Made by a program: the position numbers and the translations under genes
NCBI GenBank assembly: GCA_000980735.1
Contig: LBFQ01000011.1
Coordinates: 13,264-27,191, forward strand
DNA: 13,928 nt
From: Candidatus Caldipriscus sp. T1.2
GTDB lineage: Bacteria; Hydrothermota; Hydrothermia; LBFQ01
Direction: 5' to 3'
Notes under the pieces: model-generated
Databases searched by the model: none
Seen by the model: the letters and a program-made list of their open reading frames with translations, nothing else
What the model was told of the DNA's origin: nothing
In this document: piece after piece, positions 1 through 6,824 of the stretch
How the letters are laid out: every line of letters starts with the position of its first letter
Position numbering within the stretch: position 1 is the stretch's first letter

Positions 1-74
1 TTCCTTACCATCACTACCACCTTTATATCCACCGCCTCTCCATCATCTAAACTTTTAAGAGCGGAAACCTTCAT
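1..74 (-). CDS. Start of an unidentified protein, truncated by the window edge
   Basis: An open minus-strand frame begins with ATG at 72-74 and runs off the window, giving about 24 residues that start MKVSALKSLDDGEAVDIKVV. The start is supported by a perfect TATAAT box at 84-89, nine bases upstream, the same arrangement seen before other first genes here. It lies 22 bases after the RNase R stop codon on the same strand. A short segment of the form 'L..L.dGe.V..k' followed by beta-prone residues often opens an OB-fold, as in nucleic-acid-binding or YhaM-like exonuclease proteins. That resemblance is weak and no function is assigned. Confidence 0.5.
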   Translation of the reverse strand, partial: MKVSALKSLDDGEAVDIKVVVMVR

Positions 75-83
75 AAAGCGGTT

Positions 84-89
84 ATTATA
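84..89 (-). promoter_or_regulatory. -10 box (TATAAT) of the truncated gene at 1-74
   Basis: Read on the minus strand this is ATTATAAT, nine bases before the ATG at 74. Transcription starting about 7 bases after the box would leave a leader of only 2-3 bases. No TTGACA-like -35 is evident. Confidence 0.5.
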
Positions 90-96
90 ATTTCGG

Positions 97-1497
97 TTAA
101 AGGGTTTTTAGGAATTCAAGGGTTATGTCCTTTGCGTACTTATCGACACTTCTAACCCTCACAAGGACCCTATCCCCCAAGGTTATCCTTTCGGTTTTGT
201 TTTTCTTAAAGAGCATAGCGGAGTGTTCCTTTGGTAGAGGTACCACCCTATAGTTTTTAATGGATCTTATGGGTATGTATCCTTCCGCGAGGTGTTGGGT
301 TATTTGGACAAATATGGCTTCTTCGGATATTCCCGTGACTATTCCCTCAAACTCTTCCCCTAACTTCTTTTCCATAAACTCGCATATCTTTAATTGCCAA
401 AGCTCCCACTCCGCCTCCTCCGCCAACCTTTCCATCTCCGAAAGGTGTTTCCCTATATTTTCAAGTTCTTTGTAAGTGTAGGGAAGCTTATCCCCTTTTA
501 GGGATGCCCAAAGTTGTCTGTGTACAACGAGGTCCGCGTACCTCCTAATTGGAGATGTAAAGTGTAGGTAATCCTTAAGGGCCAAGCCGAAATGTCCTAC
601 GTTTTTCGGGGAATAAACTGCCCTCGCCATACTCCTCAAAAGCAGATAGTTTATTAGGTTCTCCTCGGGCCTTCCGGAAAATTCCTTGAGGATATCGCTT
701 AAAAACTTCGGCGTGATTTTCCTATTTTTGAATGATCTTCCTAAGAGTTTCTCAACGAGCCGTATAAACTCCTTTATTTTCTTCTCCTTTGGGTTGGGGT
801 GTATCCTGTACAGGGTTGGTATCTTGTTTTTTGTGAAGTACTGGGCTACCAAAGTGTTTGCTGTTATCATAAGTTCCTCAATTATTTTGTGCGTCCATAG
901 CCTTTCTTTAGGTGAAACCATAAGGACCTTTCCGTCATCCATAAGAAATTCCGCTTCGGGTAGATCAAAATCTATGCTTCCCCTATCTTCCCTCTTTGCC
1001 CGTAGGACCTCCGCCAAATTGCTCGCTTCCTTCAAAACCCTTTTCACCGCCCCCAAGGCGCCTTTGTATATAACCGTCTCCCTGTCCTCCGGCAAAGAGT
1101 CGTCTAAAATCCTTTGTGCATCCTCGTAAGTTAGCCTCGCCCAAGAAAATATCTTGCTCTTGTAAAATTTCGCGGTGTTCGTTAAAATTTTTCCATCCCT
1201 CGTTATCTTAACCTCAACCGTAAAGGTTAGTTTTGGCTGTCCCGGCAATAGGGAGGCAAGGTTATCGGAAAGAATATGAGGAAGCATCGGGATAACCTTC
1301 TCTATTAGGTATACGCTATTCCCCCTCTTGAAAGCCTCCATATCCATATGACTACCTTTCTTTACCCAATGGGATACGTCCGCTATATGCACCTTTAAGA
1401 TCCACCCTTTCTCGTATCTCTCCACGTAAATTGCATCGTCGTAATCCTTTGCGGTTCTTGGGTCTATGGTTATGGTAAATTCATCGGTTAGATCCAC
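97..1497 (-). CDS. rnr: Ribonuclease R, catalytic and S1 part (C-terminal piece of a frameshifted gene)
   Basis: This frame encodes the RNB catalytic domain and C-terminal S1 domain of a 3'-to-5' exoribonuclease of the RNase II/R family, a processive enzyme that degrades structured RNA. Residues 11-23 are IDPRTAKDYDDAI, the aspartate-rich metal-binding motif of the active site. TSPIRRYADLVVHR at 314-327 is the conserved late RNB motif. An S1 RNA-binding domain fills about 379-466. The first methionine (a GTG codon) is not a real start: the frame stays open upstream through about 1533 and reads EAENFEYVEDKRV, which joins naturally to the preceding piece (1509-2126). Joined, the protein is about 676 residues, normal for RNase R lacking the lysine-rich tail of the E. 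coli enzyme. Confidence 0.9.
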   Translation of the reverse strand: MDLTDEFTITIDPRTAKDYDDAIYVERYEKGWILKVHIADVSHWVKKGSHMDMEAFKRGNSVYLIEKVIPMLPHILSDNLASLLPGQPKLTFTVEVKITRDGKILTNTAKFYKSKIFSWARLTYEDAQRILDDSLPEDRETVIYKGALGAVKRVLKEASNLAEVLRAKREDRGSIDFDLPEAEFLMDDGKVLMVSPKERLWTHKIIEELMITANTLVAQYFTKNKIPTLYRIHPNPKEKKIKEFIRLVEKLLGRSFKNRKITPKFLSDILKEFSGRPEENLINYLLLRSMARAVYSPKNVGHFGLALKDYLHFTSPIRRYADLVVHRQLWASLKGDKLPYTYKELENIGKHLSEMERLAEEAEWELWQLKICEFMEKKLGEEFEGIVTGISEEAIFVQITQHLAEGYIPIRSIKNYRVVPLPKEHSAMLFKKNKTERITLGDRVLVRVRSVDKYAKDITLEFLKTL

Positions 1498-1508
1498 CCT
1501 TTTATCCT

Positions 1509-2126
1509 CTACATACTCAAAGTTTTCAGCCTCTTCAAAACTTCCCTTGGGAACTCCTCGGGAAGGTTAAAGGTTTTAATGATAATATCGTAATCGTCTG
1601 ATCTTACCTCAACTATCCTCCAATTTTTCTCGCTTCTTTTTACGAGAACAATATCCCCCTTTTTCACCTTGATTCCCTTCTTTATCTTCGCATCCACAAT
1701 GCCCGCCCTTGAATCTTCCACCTCAACCTTTCCCTGACCCAAGTATTTCCCAACAAAAAATATCCTCGCCCTTTCAACCACCCTCACGACCCTACCCTCC
1801 CCTCTTTTCGGCAAAACAACCACCTCAACTATATCCCCATCCTCCGCATCCTTCAGCGCCCAACTTGGAACAAAAACATCCCCCTCGTCGGTTATCACAA
1901 ACCCAAAACCCCCCCTCTTCACCTCAAGCCTACCCGTAAGCTTTTTCCCTATCCTTTCGATCAGGGCATAACCCCTCCCGTATCTTATAACCTTCCCCTC
2001 CCTTATAAGAACGCTCAAAGAGGATTTTACCTTCTTTTTGCTTACCCCCAAAATCCTCGCTATTTGGGAAACCGTCATTACCCCCTTCTTTGACTTCCTC
2101 AAAATCTCTTCAACTTCCCTGATCAT
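1509..2126 (-). CDS. rnr: Ribonuclease R, N-terminal piece (winged helix and cold-shock domains), frameshifted
   Basis: The 205 residues contain a winged-helix domain (about 1-55, with SQIARILGVSKKKVK), a first cold-shock/OB domain (about 62-110, GRLEVKRGGFGFV) and a second OB domain (about 125-175). This is the usual N-terminal order of RNase R ahead of the catalytic RNB domain. The reading frame fails near 1531-1541: the last residues RLKTLSM are out of frame, and restoring one base in the TTTTGAAGAGG stretch (minus strand) makes the chain continue into the piece ending at 97. The start at 2126 keeps the first helix of the winged helix. It is preceded directly by GAGGT, too close for a good ribosome site. 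The gene follows the SEC-C gene by 83 bases on the same strand. Confidence 0.88.
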   Translation of the reverse strand: MIREVEEILRKSKKGVMTVSQIARILGVSKKKVKSSLSVLIREGKVIRYGRGYALIERIGKKLTGRLEVKRGGFGFVITDEGDVFVPSWALKDAEDGDIVEVVVLPKRGEGRVVRVVERARIFFVGKYLGQGKVEVEDSRAGIVDAKIKKGIKVKKGDIVLVKRSEKNWRIVEVRSDDYDIIIKTFNLPEEFPREVLKRLKTLSM

Positions 2127-2209
2127 ACCTCAATAGATTTTTGTAAGGGTAGGAAATGGCCCTCCATTTTGAAAGCTGGGCTTCAACAAAAGCAAAGGTT
2201 TTGATAACC

Positions 2210-3142
2210 TCAAAGTAAAATTGGTTGATCTTCCTCCCTCCACCTTCCAAGCGCCTTCCCGTCAACCTCATATTCATCCACCCTTGAGTAAAATTCCGCT
2301 ATCTCATTGTAATTTGCTTCCTTAGGTTCATTTTCTCCGCTATGGTAAATTATGTATTTTTCCGATATAACCCATCTCTTCAGGTTTTGGTAATTTGCCT
2401 CCGCCCTAGCCCAACTTTGGGAATACGAGGTCAAAAAATAATTCCCCTCTATAAGGACCACGGTGTATACCCCTAAGGCTTCGGAAAAGGAGAACCTGGG
2501 TGAGGGTAGGGTTCTAGGGAAAACTCTGTGCTCGGAATCTGAGATGTAAAGGATATATCCTTTCGCCCCATCCTTTAGGGTTATTTTTTGAGTTTTTTGA
2601 AGGAAGTTATCAAAGCTCCTTATTGCGGATAGCGGAACCATAATGGTGTAATCTTTCATAGTATAACCCTCAACGGATAAACTTGGATTTTTTACGGTTT
2701 TAAGCCTTTCATAAAATTCCTTTTCATCTTTTGCATCCAGAACCGCAAGCCTTTCATCAAGGCTTCTGGCAACAAAAGGGGAAGGTAGGGCAAACTTTAA
2801 ATTATCAAGCTCAAATGTGAAAAAGGGCCTTTTTTCAAGGGGGGTAAATTCGTAAATTGTCCAATACCTTTCCCCCCTTATATCCTTAAAACCCAAATCT
2901 TTGTAATATTCGTATATCTCAAGGATCTCAAACTTCCCTTTTTTCGCGCTTTCCAGAACCCTGTTGTGGAAGGTAGGGTAATTTTCCCCTTTAACACCTT
3001 CCAAATATTTGGTTATACCCGTTGTCGTGGGAAGGTCCATATCCTTCAAAGCCTGGAATACCTCCAAAGTTTTCTTCTGATTTTCGTAACAGCATTTTTT
3101 AAATGGTTTTCCGCTTCCACATGGGCACTCTTCGGCTCTCAT
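2210..3142 (-). CDS. SEC-C zinc-motif protein of unknown function
   Basis: The 310-residue protein opens with CPCGSGKPFKKCC at residues 6-18, the SEC-C motif (CxCx8CC) known from the SecA C-terminus, where it binds zinc. It is also found on many otherwise unrelated proteins. The remaining 290 residues look soluble and globular. They contain two segments of alternating hydrophobic residues typical of mixed alpha/beta folds (about 85-140 and 155-240) but no motif I recognise. There is no signal peptide. The gene is divergent from surE across a 52-base gap holding a -10 box for each, and RNase R follows downstream on the same strand. A role in protein quality control or translation would be a guess. 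Confidence 0.75.
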   Translation of the reverse strand: MRAEECPCGSGKPFKKCCYENQKKTLEVFQALKDMDLPTTTGITKYLEGVKGENYPTFHNRVLESAKKGKFEILEIYEYYKDLGFKDIRGERYWTIYEFTPLEKRPFFTFELDNLKFALPSPFVARSLDERLAVLDAKDEKEFYERLKTVKNPSLSVEGYTMKDYTIMVPLSAIRSFDNFLQKTQKITLKDGAKGYILYISDSEHRVFPRTLPSPRFSFSEALGVYTVVLIEGNYFLTSYSQSWARAEANYQNLKRWVISEKYIIYHSGENEPKEANYNEIAEFYSRVDEYEVDGKALGRWREEDQPILL

Positions 3143-3153
3143 AAATTCCGTGT

Positions 3154-3159
3154 ATTTTA
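3154..3159 (-). promoter_or_regulatory. -10 box (TAAAAT) of the SEC-C gene
   Basis: Minus-strand TTTAAAAT lies eleven bases before the ATG at 3142. The predicted transcript leader is about five bases, too short for a Shine-Dalgarno site. Confidence 0.4.
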
Positions 3160-3179
3160 AAGTTGGAAATTTGCGACAT

Positions 3180-3185
3180 TAGAAT
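3180..3185 (+). promoter_or_regulatory. -10 box (TAGAAT) of surE
   Basis: TTAGAAT sits nine bases before the surE ATG at 3195. A start about 7 bases downstream leaves a leader of roughly two bases. It faces away from the SEC-C promoter 20 bases to its left. Confidence 0.4.
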
Positions 3186-3194
3186 TCCCAACAA

Positions 3195-3920
3195 ATGCCC
3201 ATAATATTGGTTTCAAATGACGATGGGATAGAGGCGGAGGGTTTGAGAGTTTTGGAGGAGGTGGCGGGGGAGTTCGGCGAGGTTTGGACGGTAGCGCCCT
3301 TAGAGGAGCAAAGTGCATCAAGCCATAGGATAAGCATAGGAAGGGATGTGAGGGTTTATAAGTTTGGACCAAGAAGATATGCGGTGGATGGTTCTCCCGC
3401 GGATGCGGTTCTAATAGGCATATTTGGAATCTTACCAAATCAACCCCATATAGTTTTAAGTGGGATAAACGCGGGATATAATTTATCCGAAGATGTCTTT
3501 TATTCAGGAACCGTCGCGGCAGCGAGGGAAGGAGCCATGTATGGATTTAGGGCTATAGCCTTTTCCCTTGAAAGGTCGGAAAAAATGATGTGGGAGACCG
3601 CGAGGGAGGTGGCTAGGATATTAATAGGGAAGTTCATAGAGCTTGAAGGGTTCAGGCTCCTTTCCGTTAATATACCCTCAATACCTTTTGATAAAATAAG
3701 GGGTTTTAGGTGGACGTTTTTGGGAAGTAGGGTTTATCAGGCTCCGGTAAAGGTGGAGGGGGAAAACCTTTTCAGAATAGAGGGAAAACCCATATTCAGA
3801 ATGCCCCCCGGCTCGGATATACACGCGGTTAGGAACGGATATGTTTCAATAACTCCCTTAGGGTTTGATTTGACGGATTGGGAGGTTTTGAAAAGATTCA
3901 AAGCAAAGGTTCCACTTTAG
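3195..3920 (+). CDS. surE: 5'-nucleotidase SurE (survival protein)
   Basis: SurE is a metal-dependent phosphatase that removes phosphate from nucleoside 5'- and 3'-monophosphates. It acts in the cytoplasm in nucleotide homeostasis and stress survival. The 241 residues match the family length and carry its motifs: NDDG at 8-11 and the serine of QSASSH at 40 (metal ligands), GSPADAV at 66-72, SGINAGYN at 89-96 and YSGTVAAAREG at 103-113. The late ITPLGFDLTDW matches the family's conserved C-terminal stretch. The ATG has no Shine-Dalgarno sequence but a TAGAAT box nine bases upstream. It is divergent from the SEC-C gene and followed 27 bases later by the acyltransferase-like gene, which has its own -10 box. 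In many bacteria surE neighbours pcm; that is not the case here. Confidence 0.95.
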   Translation: MPIILVSNDDGIEAEGLRVLEEVAGEFGEVWTVAPLEEQSASSHRISIGRDVRVYKFGPRRYAVDGSPADAVLIGIFGILPNQPHIVLSGINAGYNLSEDVFYSGTVAAAREGAMYGFRAIAFSLERSEKMMWETAREVARILIGKFIELEGFRLLSVNIPSIPFDKIRGFRWTFLGSRVYQAPVKVEGENLFRIEGKPIFRMPPGSDIHAVRNGYVSITPLGFDLTDWEVLKRFKAKVPL

Positions 3921-3935
3921 GGGGACCTTCAACCT

Positions 3936-3941
3936 TAAAAT
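3936..3941 (+). promoter_or_regulatory. -10 box (TAAAAT) of the acyltransferase-like gene
   Basis: CCTTAAAAT ends six bases before the GTG at 3948, so transcription would begin on or beside the start codon. The same CCTTAAAAT string precedes the genes at 12282 (minus) and 12322 (plus). Confidence 0.5.
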
Positions 3942-3947
3942 TATATC

Positions 3948-4835
3948 GTGTTATCTCAGGGTATGACGCTGGAAAAGGTTGAACCCTTTGAGGTACTGGA
4001 GGATTGGGAGAGGATATATGAGGAGGCAAAGATCGGAACAATATTCTCCCATCCGAAGTGGTCGATCCTATCCGCGGAATACAGCGGTGGGGAACCTATA
4101 TACTGGGCAATTATCAACGAGAAACCCGTGGGGTATATTTCCGCCTCCTATTATCCCACAAGGGAGACCCTTATAGTTCCGGTATTTGACCCAATATTTG
4201 CCCCTTACTCCGAATTCGTAATTTTGCCAAAATACAGGACCGCTGGAATAAGATCCTTCCTTGAAGGCATAAAGAGAGATTACAAGAAGGTTTTTGTTGG
4301 TCCCATAAGGGAGGATTCTCCAACCGTTTCCGCCCTTTTGGATGTTGGAAGGGTAATTTCAACGGTTAGTATAAAATACGCGAAGCTTAAGGGGGATCCC
4401 CTTGAGCACCTTTACAGGCTGAAATCTTACGAATTCATAAAGGCTTTTGACGGAATGGAGAGGAAACTTAATTTAAATGTTGAGGTTGAAGGTTTTGAAA
4501 GCTTTGATAAGGTGATAAACGGCTCTTACAAGCTTTCGCCTCACAGGGAGTTCGCTCTAAAATCCGTTCTATCTGCTTGTAGGGAAAAGGTAAGGATAAT
4601 AGGGATGTGGGAAGGAAAGGAAAACGTAGGTTATACCGTTCTAATAGAGGGGGACGGGAAGCTCTTCGCCCTTCTCAACACCATACCTGAGGATAAGTTC
4701 CTTTTGGGAATCTGGAAGTATATGTACGACAGGAATTTGAGGGATATAACCCTTGAGGTGCCAATACCAAACTTTACTTACGATAAGGAACTGGGATTTA
4801 AGGTTTTAAAGGCAAACGTTTACGAGATCACTTGA
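3948..4835 (+). CDS. GNAT/FemAB-like acyltransferase-fold protein, specificity unknown
   Basis: The 295-residue protein resembles the double-GNAT (BioF2/FemAB-like) acyltransferases. The opening pattern DWERIYEEAKIGTIFSHPKW matches their typical 'W..l...s..gtiFs.p.W' start. It is followed by a strand-rich half (about 50-125) and a second half with GKENVGYTVLIEGDGKLFAL at 218-237, like the beta4-beta5 region of a GNAT fold. Family members transfer acyl or aminoacyl groups; substrate and donor cannot be read from sequence. GTG at 3948 is preferred over the in-frame ATG at 3963 because the -10 box sits six bases before the GTG. The stop overlaps the stop of the convergent adenosyltransferase gene by eight bases. 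Confidence 0.65.
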   Translation: MLSQGMTLEKVEPFEVLEDWERIYEEAKIGTIFSHPKWSILSAEYSGGEPIYWAIINEKPVGYISASYYPTRETLIVPVFDPIFAPYSEFVILPKYRTAGIRSFLEGIKRDYKKVFVGPIREDSPTVSALLDVGRVISTVSIKYAKLKGDPLEHLYRLKSYEFIKAFDGMERKLNLNVEVEGFESFDKVINGSYKLSPHREFALKSVLSACREKVRIIGMWEGKENVGYTVLIEGDGKLFALLNTIPEDKFLLGIWKYMYDRNLRDITLEVPIPNFTYDKELGFKVLKANVYEIT

Positions 4836-5388
4836 AACTTGCACCTTCCTCCTTTATACCTTTCTTGTAATTGCACCACCTTGCGAGGACAAAGAATAGG
4901 TCGGAAAGCCTGTTAAGGTATATTTGGACATTTATGTTTATCTCAATCCCGCTTTCCATAGCCCTCACGAGTTCCCTCTCCGCCCTCCTGCAAATCGTCC
5001 TGCATATATGGAAAAGCGCGGATTCTTTACATCCCGAAGGTAATATGAATTCCTCAAGGGGTTTTAAATGCGAATTGTAGGAATCTATAAGTTCCTCAAG
5101 TTTTTTTACATCATTTTCCGATACCCTATTTATTTGGAACTTTGCACTTAGAGGGGTTGCAAGGTCCGCCCCCAACTTAAACATGTCGTTTTGTATTTCC
5201 CTTAAAAGGTCGTCCAATTCCTTCAATTCGGGGGAAAGTTCAGCCCTCAAGAGTCCCATAAAGGAATTTATCTCATCAACCTCACCGTAAGATGAAACGA
5301 GGGGATGGGATTTTGAAACCACCGTCCCATCCGCCAAATACGTCTTCCCACCGTCTCCAAACTTTGTATAAACCTTTGTTATGCGCAT
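4828..5388 (-). CDS. pduO: ATP:cob(I)alamin adenosyltransferase, PduO type
   Basis: The enzyme moves the 5'-deoxyadenosyl group of ATP onto reduced cobalamin to make coenzyme B12. The 186 residues fit the single-domain PduO/MMAB family. The N-terminal YTKFGDGGKT (7-16) and the VDEIN at 37-41 are the ATP-binding and family-signature segments. FILPSG at 114-119, RTICRRAER at 130-138 and YLNRLSDLFFVLAR at 157-170 are the conserved helices of the trimeric four-helix bundle. Start ATG at 5388 has a TAAAAT box seven bases upstream and no Shine-Dalgarno site. It is divergent from the broken sodC gene and convergent with the acyltransferase-like gene. Its presence implies the organism uses adenosylcobalamin; no B12 riboswitch fits in the 65-base upstream gap. 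Confidence 0.93.
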   Translation of the reverse strand: MRITKVYTKFGDGGKTYLADGTVVSKSHPLVSSYGEVDEINSFMGLLRAELSPELKELDDLLREIQNDMFKLGADLATPLSAKFQINRVSENDVKKLEELIDSYNSHLKPLEEFILPSGCKESALFHICRTICRRAERELVRAMESGIEININVQIYLNRLSDLFFVLARWCNYKKGIKEEGASFK

Positions 5389-5395
5389 CCTGGAT

Positions 5396-5401
5396 ATTTT
5401 A
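5396..5401 (-). promoter_or_regulatory. -10 box (TAAAAT) of the adenosyltransferase gene
   Basis: Minus-strand GTTAAAAT ends seven bases before the ATG at 5388, predicting transcription start at or within a base of the start codon. Confidence 0.5.
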
Positions 5402-5454
5402 ACGGGGCTTTAAGATATTGTATAGGTGATGATCATCCGTAAAATTCCCCGTTA
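5400..5454. repeat. 8-bp inverted repeat spanning the divergent adenosyltransferase/sodC promoters
   Basis: TAACGGGG at 5400-5407 and its exact reverse complement CCCCGTTA at 5447-5454 bracket a 39-base core. One arm overlaps the minus-strand -10 box; the other lies between the plus-strand -10 box and the sodC ATG. It could be an operator for both genes, or chance in a short AT-rich gap with a few GC blocks. Confidence 0.3.
5440..5445 (+). promoter_or_regulatory. -10 box (TAAAAT) of sodC
   Basis: TAAAAT ends eight bases before the ATG at 5454. The position matches other first genes here and supports a real gene starting at 5454. Unlike the other boxes it is preceded by G rather than T. Confidence 0.45.
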
Positions 5455-5854
5455 TGATATTCTTTCTCCTTTCATCCGCAGATACTTTAATGAAGGCTAA
5501 GGCGTACATTAGGGGTTTTTAGGATTGAGGGGCTTGGGAAGGAAAGGACTTGCGCGATACATATTCACGAATTTGGAGATTGCTCGTCTCCAAGTGCTTC
5601 GGGTGGGCATTTTGATCCTTATTTTTCTGGAAAACACGGGAATCCGAATGATCCTATAGGAACCCACCATTCGGGAGACCTTCCAAATATAACCACGGAT
5701 AAAAACGGGGTCGCGGAATTCACATACAACTTCTCCCTATTCCATCCTCGGAAGGTCCGTTATTATCCATATGCAACACGACGATTATATGAGCCAACCC
5801 GCGGGAAATGCGGGTGATAGGATAGCATGCGGGATAATAGGAGTGGTCAAGTAA
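5454..5854 (+). pseudogene. sodC: Cu,Zn superoxide dismutase gene, broken by two frame changes
   Basis: SodC converts superoxide to hydrogen peroxide and oxygen outside the cytoplasm. Three frames must be joined. Frame one (5454 to about 5519) gives MIFFLLSSADTLMKAKAY, a short signal-like start. Frame two (about 5518-5742) gives IHIHEFGDC at 5557-5583, then GGHFDP and H-G-N-P-N-D with HHSGDL. Frame three (5744-5854) gives ILGRSVIIHMQHDD and GDRIACGIIG to a TAA stop. Together these supply the four copper histidines, the zinc histidines and aspartate, both disulfide cysteines and the active-site arginine. The breaks lie at the T5 run 5516-5520 and near 5743. At both, residues usual in the family are also missing (the strand after AKAY; the 'xPNS' before ILGRS), so true deletions are possible as well as sequencing errors. 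The stop overlaps that of murG by eight bases. Confidence 0.88.
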
Positions 5855-6824
5855 GGATATAATCCGCCATAACCCTTTCCGCATCTGGAAGGAAGTATTC
5901 TTCAAGTTTTTTCTTGTATTTTTCGGAATTAGCAAGAAGTTTTTCAAGAATTTCTAAAACTGTATCACCCTTCGCATTGTTTTCCAAAAGCATCTCCGCA
6001 CCTCCAAAATTGTAAATATCCAAAGCATTGAAAACCTGATGCCCACCTGCATAAGGGTAAGGTATCAAAAGGGCTGGCTTTTTGAAATATGCTATCTCAC
6101 CTATTGAGGACATACCCGCCCTTGAGATCAGCACATCCGATGAGCAATAAAATAAGGATATATCCTCAAAGAACTTTACAAACTTGTAATTTTCCCCCTC
6201 CTCATTCTCCCCCCTTTTCCCCACCACAGCCAAGACGAAAAATTTTCCCGTATTTACCAAAAATCTCGCTATTCCATTTAGGAACTCTGAACCCTGACTC
6301 CCCCCTATTATTCCCACCACGGGTAAGGATGTTTCAATTTTTAGGATTTTCATAGCCTCTTCCTTTTTGATGATGGGGAGTTTCCTTACGGGTATTCCGA
6401 CGAATATACCGTTTTTGAAATATTTTGTTGCTTCCCTAAATGCGCAAAAAACCATTTGGGCAAAAGGGGAAAGGAATTTGTTGGACTTTCCCGGAAGGGC
6501 GTCGGGCTCAAAGAGGTATATACTTTTGTTGTTTAAAATTGCGTTAAGGATGGGGGGAAATTGGGGGTATCCGCCGAACCCAACAACCACATCCGCGTTA
6601 TTTACCGCATCAAAGGTTTGAAAAACCCCCTTAACTATCTTTGGGATACCCCTAAGGTTCAATTCCCCAGCGGAAAACTCAACATGATCACCTGCCGGGA
6701 ATCTTACCTTTAAACCCCCAAGCAAAAGTTCGTTAGGAATATTTCTCCTCCTTAATTCCTCCCTAAAGGCTAAAGCGGGTGCTATATGCCCACCCGTACC
6801 TCCGGATGCTATTAATATTCTCAT
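5847..6824 (-). CDS. murG: UDP-N-acetylglucosamine--lipid I transferase MurG
   Basis: MurG adds GlcNAc to lipid I on the inner face of the cytoplasmic membrane, making lipid II for peptidoglycan. It is a GT-B glycosyltransferase. GGTGGHIAPALA at 8-19 is the N-terminal glycine loop, GFGGYP at 82-87 and PGKSNK at 111-116 follow as expected, and GIPVR is at 143-147. GGSQGS at 174-179 is the second glycine loop. RAGMSSIGE at 235-243 and GGHQVFNA at 260-267 form the UDP-GlcNAc site. At 325 residues it is about 30 shorter than the E. coli enzyme, with no motif lost. Usual 'H.QE' before PGKSN reads YLFEPDAL. ATG overlaps the tmk stop by four bases (ATGA). It is placed with tmk and nuoL instead of the usual division and cell-wall cluster. 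Confidence 0.95.
   Translation of the reverse strand: MRILIASGGTGGHIAPALAFREELRRRNIPNELLLGGLKVRFPAGDHVEFSAGELNLRGIPKIVKGVFQTFDAVNNADVVVGFGGYPQFPPILNAILNNKSIYLFEPDALPGKSNKFLSPFAQMVFCAFREATKYFKNGIFVGIPVRKLPIIKKEEAMKILKIETSLPVVGIIGGSQGSEFLNGIARFLVNTGKFFVLAVVGKRGENEEGENYKFVKFFEDISLFYCSSDVLISRAGMSSIGEIAYFKKPALLIPYPYAGGHQVFNALDIYNFGGAEMLLENNAKGDTVLEILEKLLANSEKYKKKLEEYFLPDAERVMADYILT

Noticed and set aside
1527..1545. Programmed -1 ribosomal frameshift in RNase R
   Set aside because: No X-XXY-YYZ slippery heptamer and no obvious downstream stem; RNase R is not known to use one.
1709..1939. Proline-rich plus-strand ORF opposite RNase R
   Set aside because: Low-complexity shadow of the coding strand; the opposite frame matches RNase R domains throughout.
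2166..2186. Imperfect hairpin TTGAAAGC/GCTTCAA as a terminator of the SEC-C gene
   Set aside because: The stem has a bulge and there is no T-run after it on the minus strand.
2155..2217. Small plus-strand ORF (about 20 residues) in the gap between RNase R and the SEC-C gene, starting MALHFESWAS
   Set aside because: Too short, no ribosome site or promoter box, and it overlaps the end of the SEC-C gene in antisense.
3157..3438. Minus-strand ORF over the start of surE
   Set aside because: Antisense shadow; SurE motifs occupy the plus strand, and its own composition is proline and histidine biased.
5389..5453. Cobalamin riboswitch upstream of the adenosyltransferase gene
   Set aside because: The gap is only 65 bases, shared with a divergent promoter, and the predicted transcript has almost no leader.
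5720..5947. Minus-strand ORF over the sodC/murG boundary
   Set aside because: Shadow frame that conflicts with conserved residues of SodC on one strand and MurG on the other.
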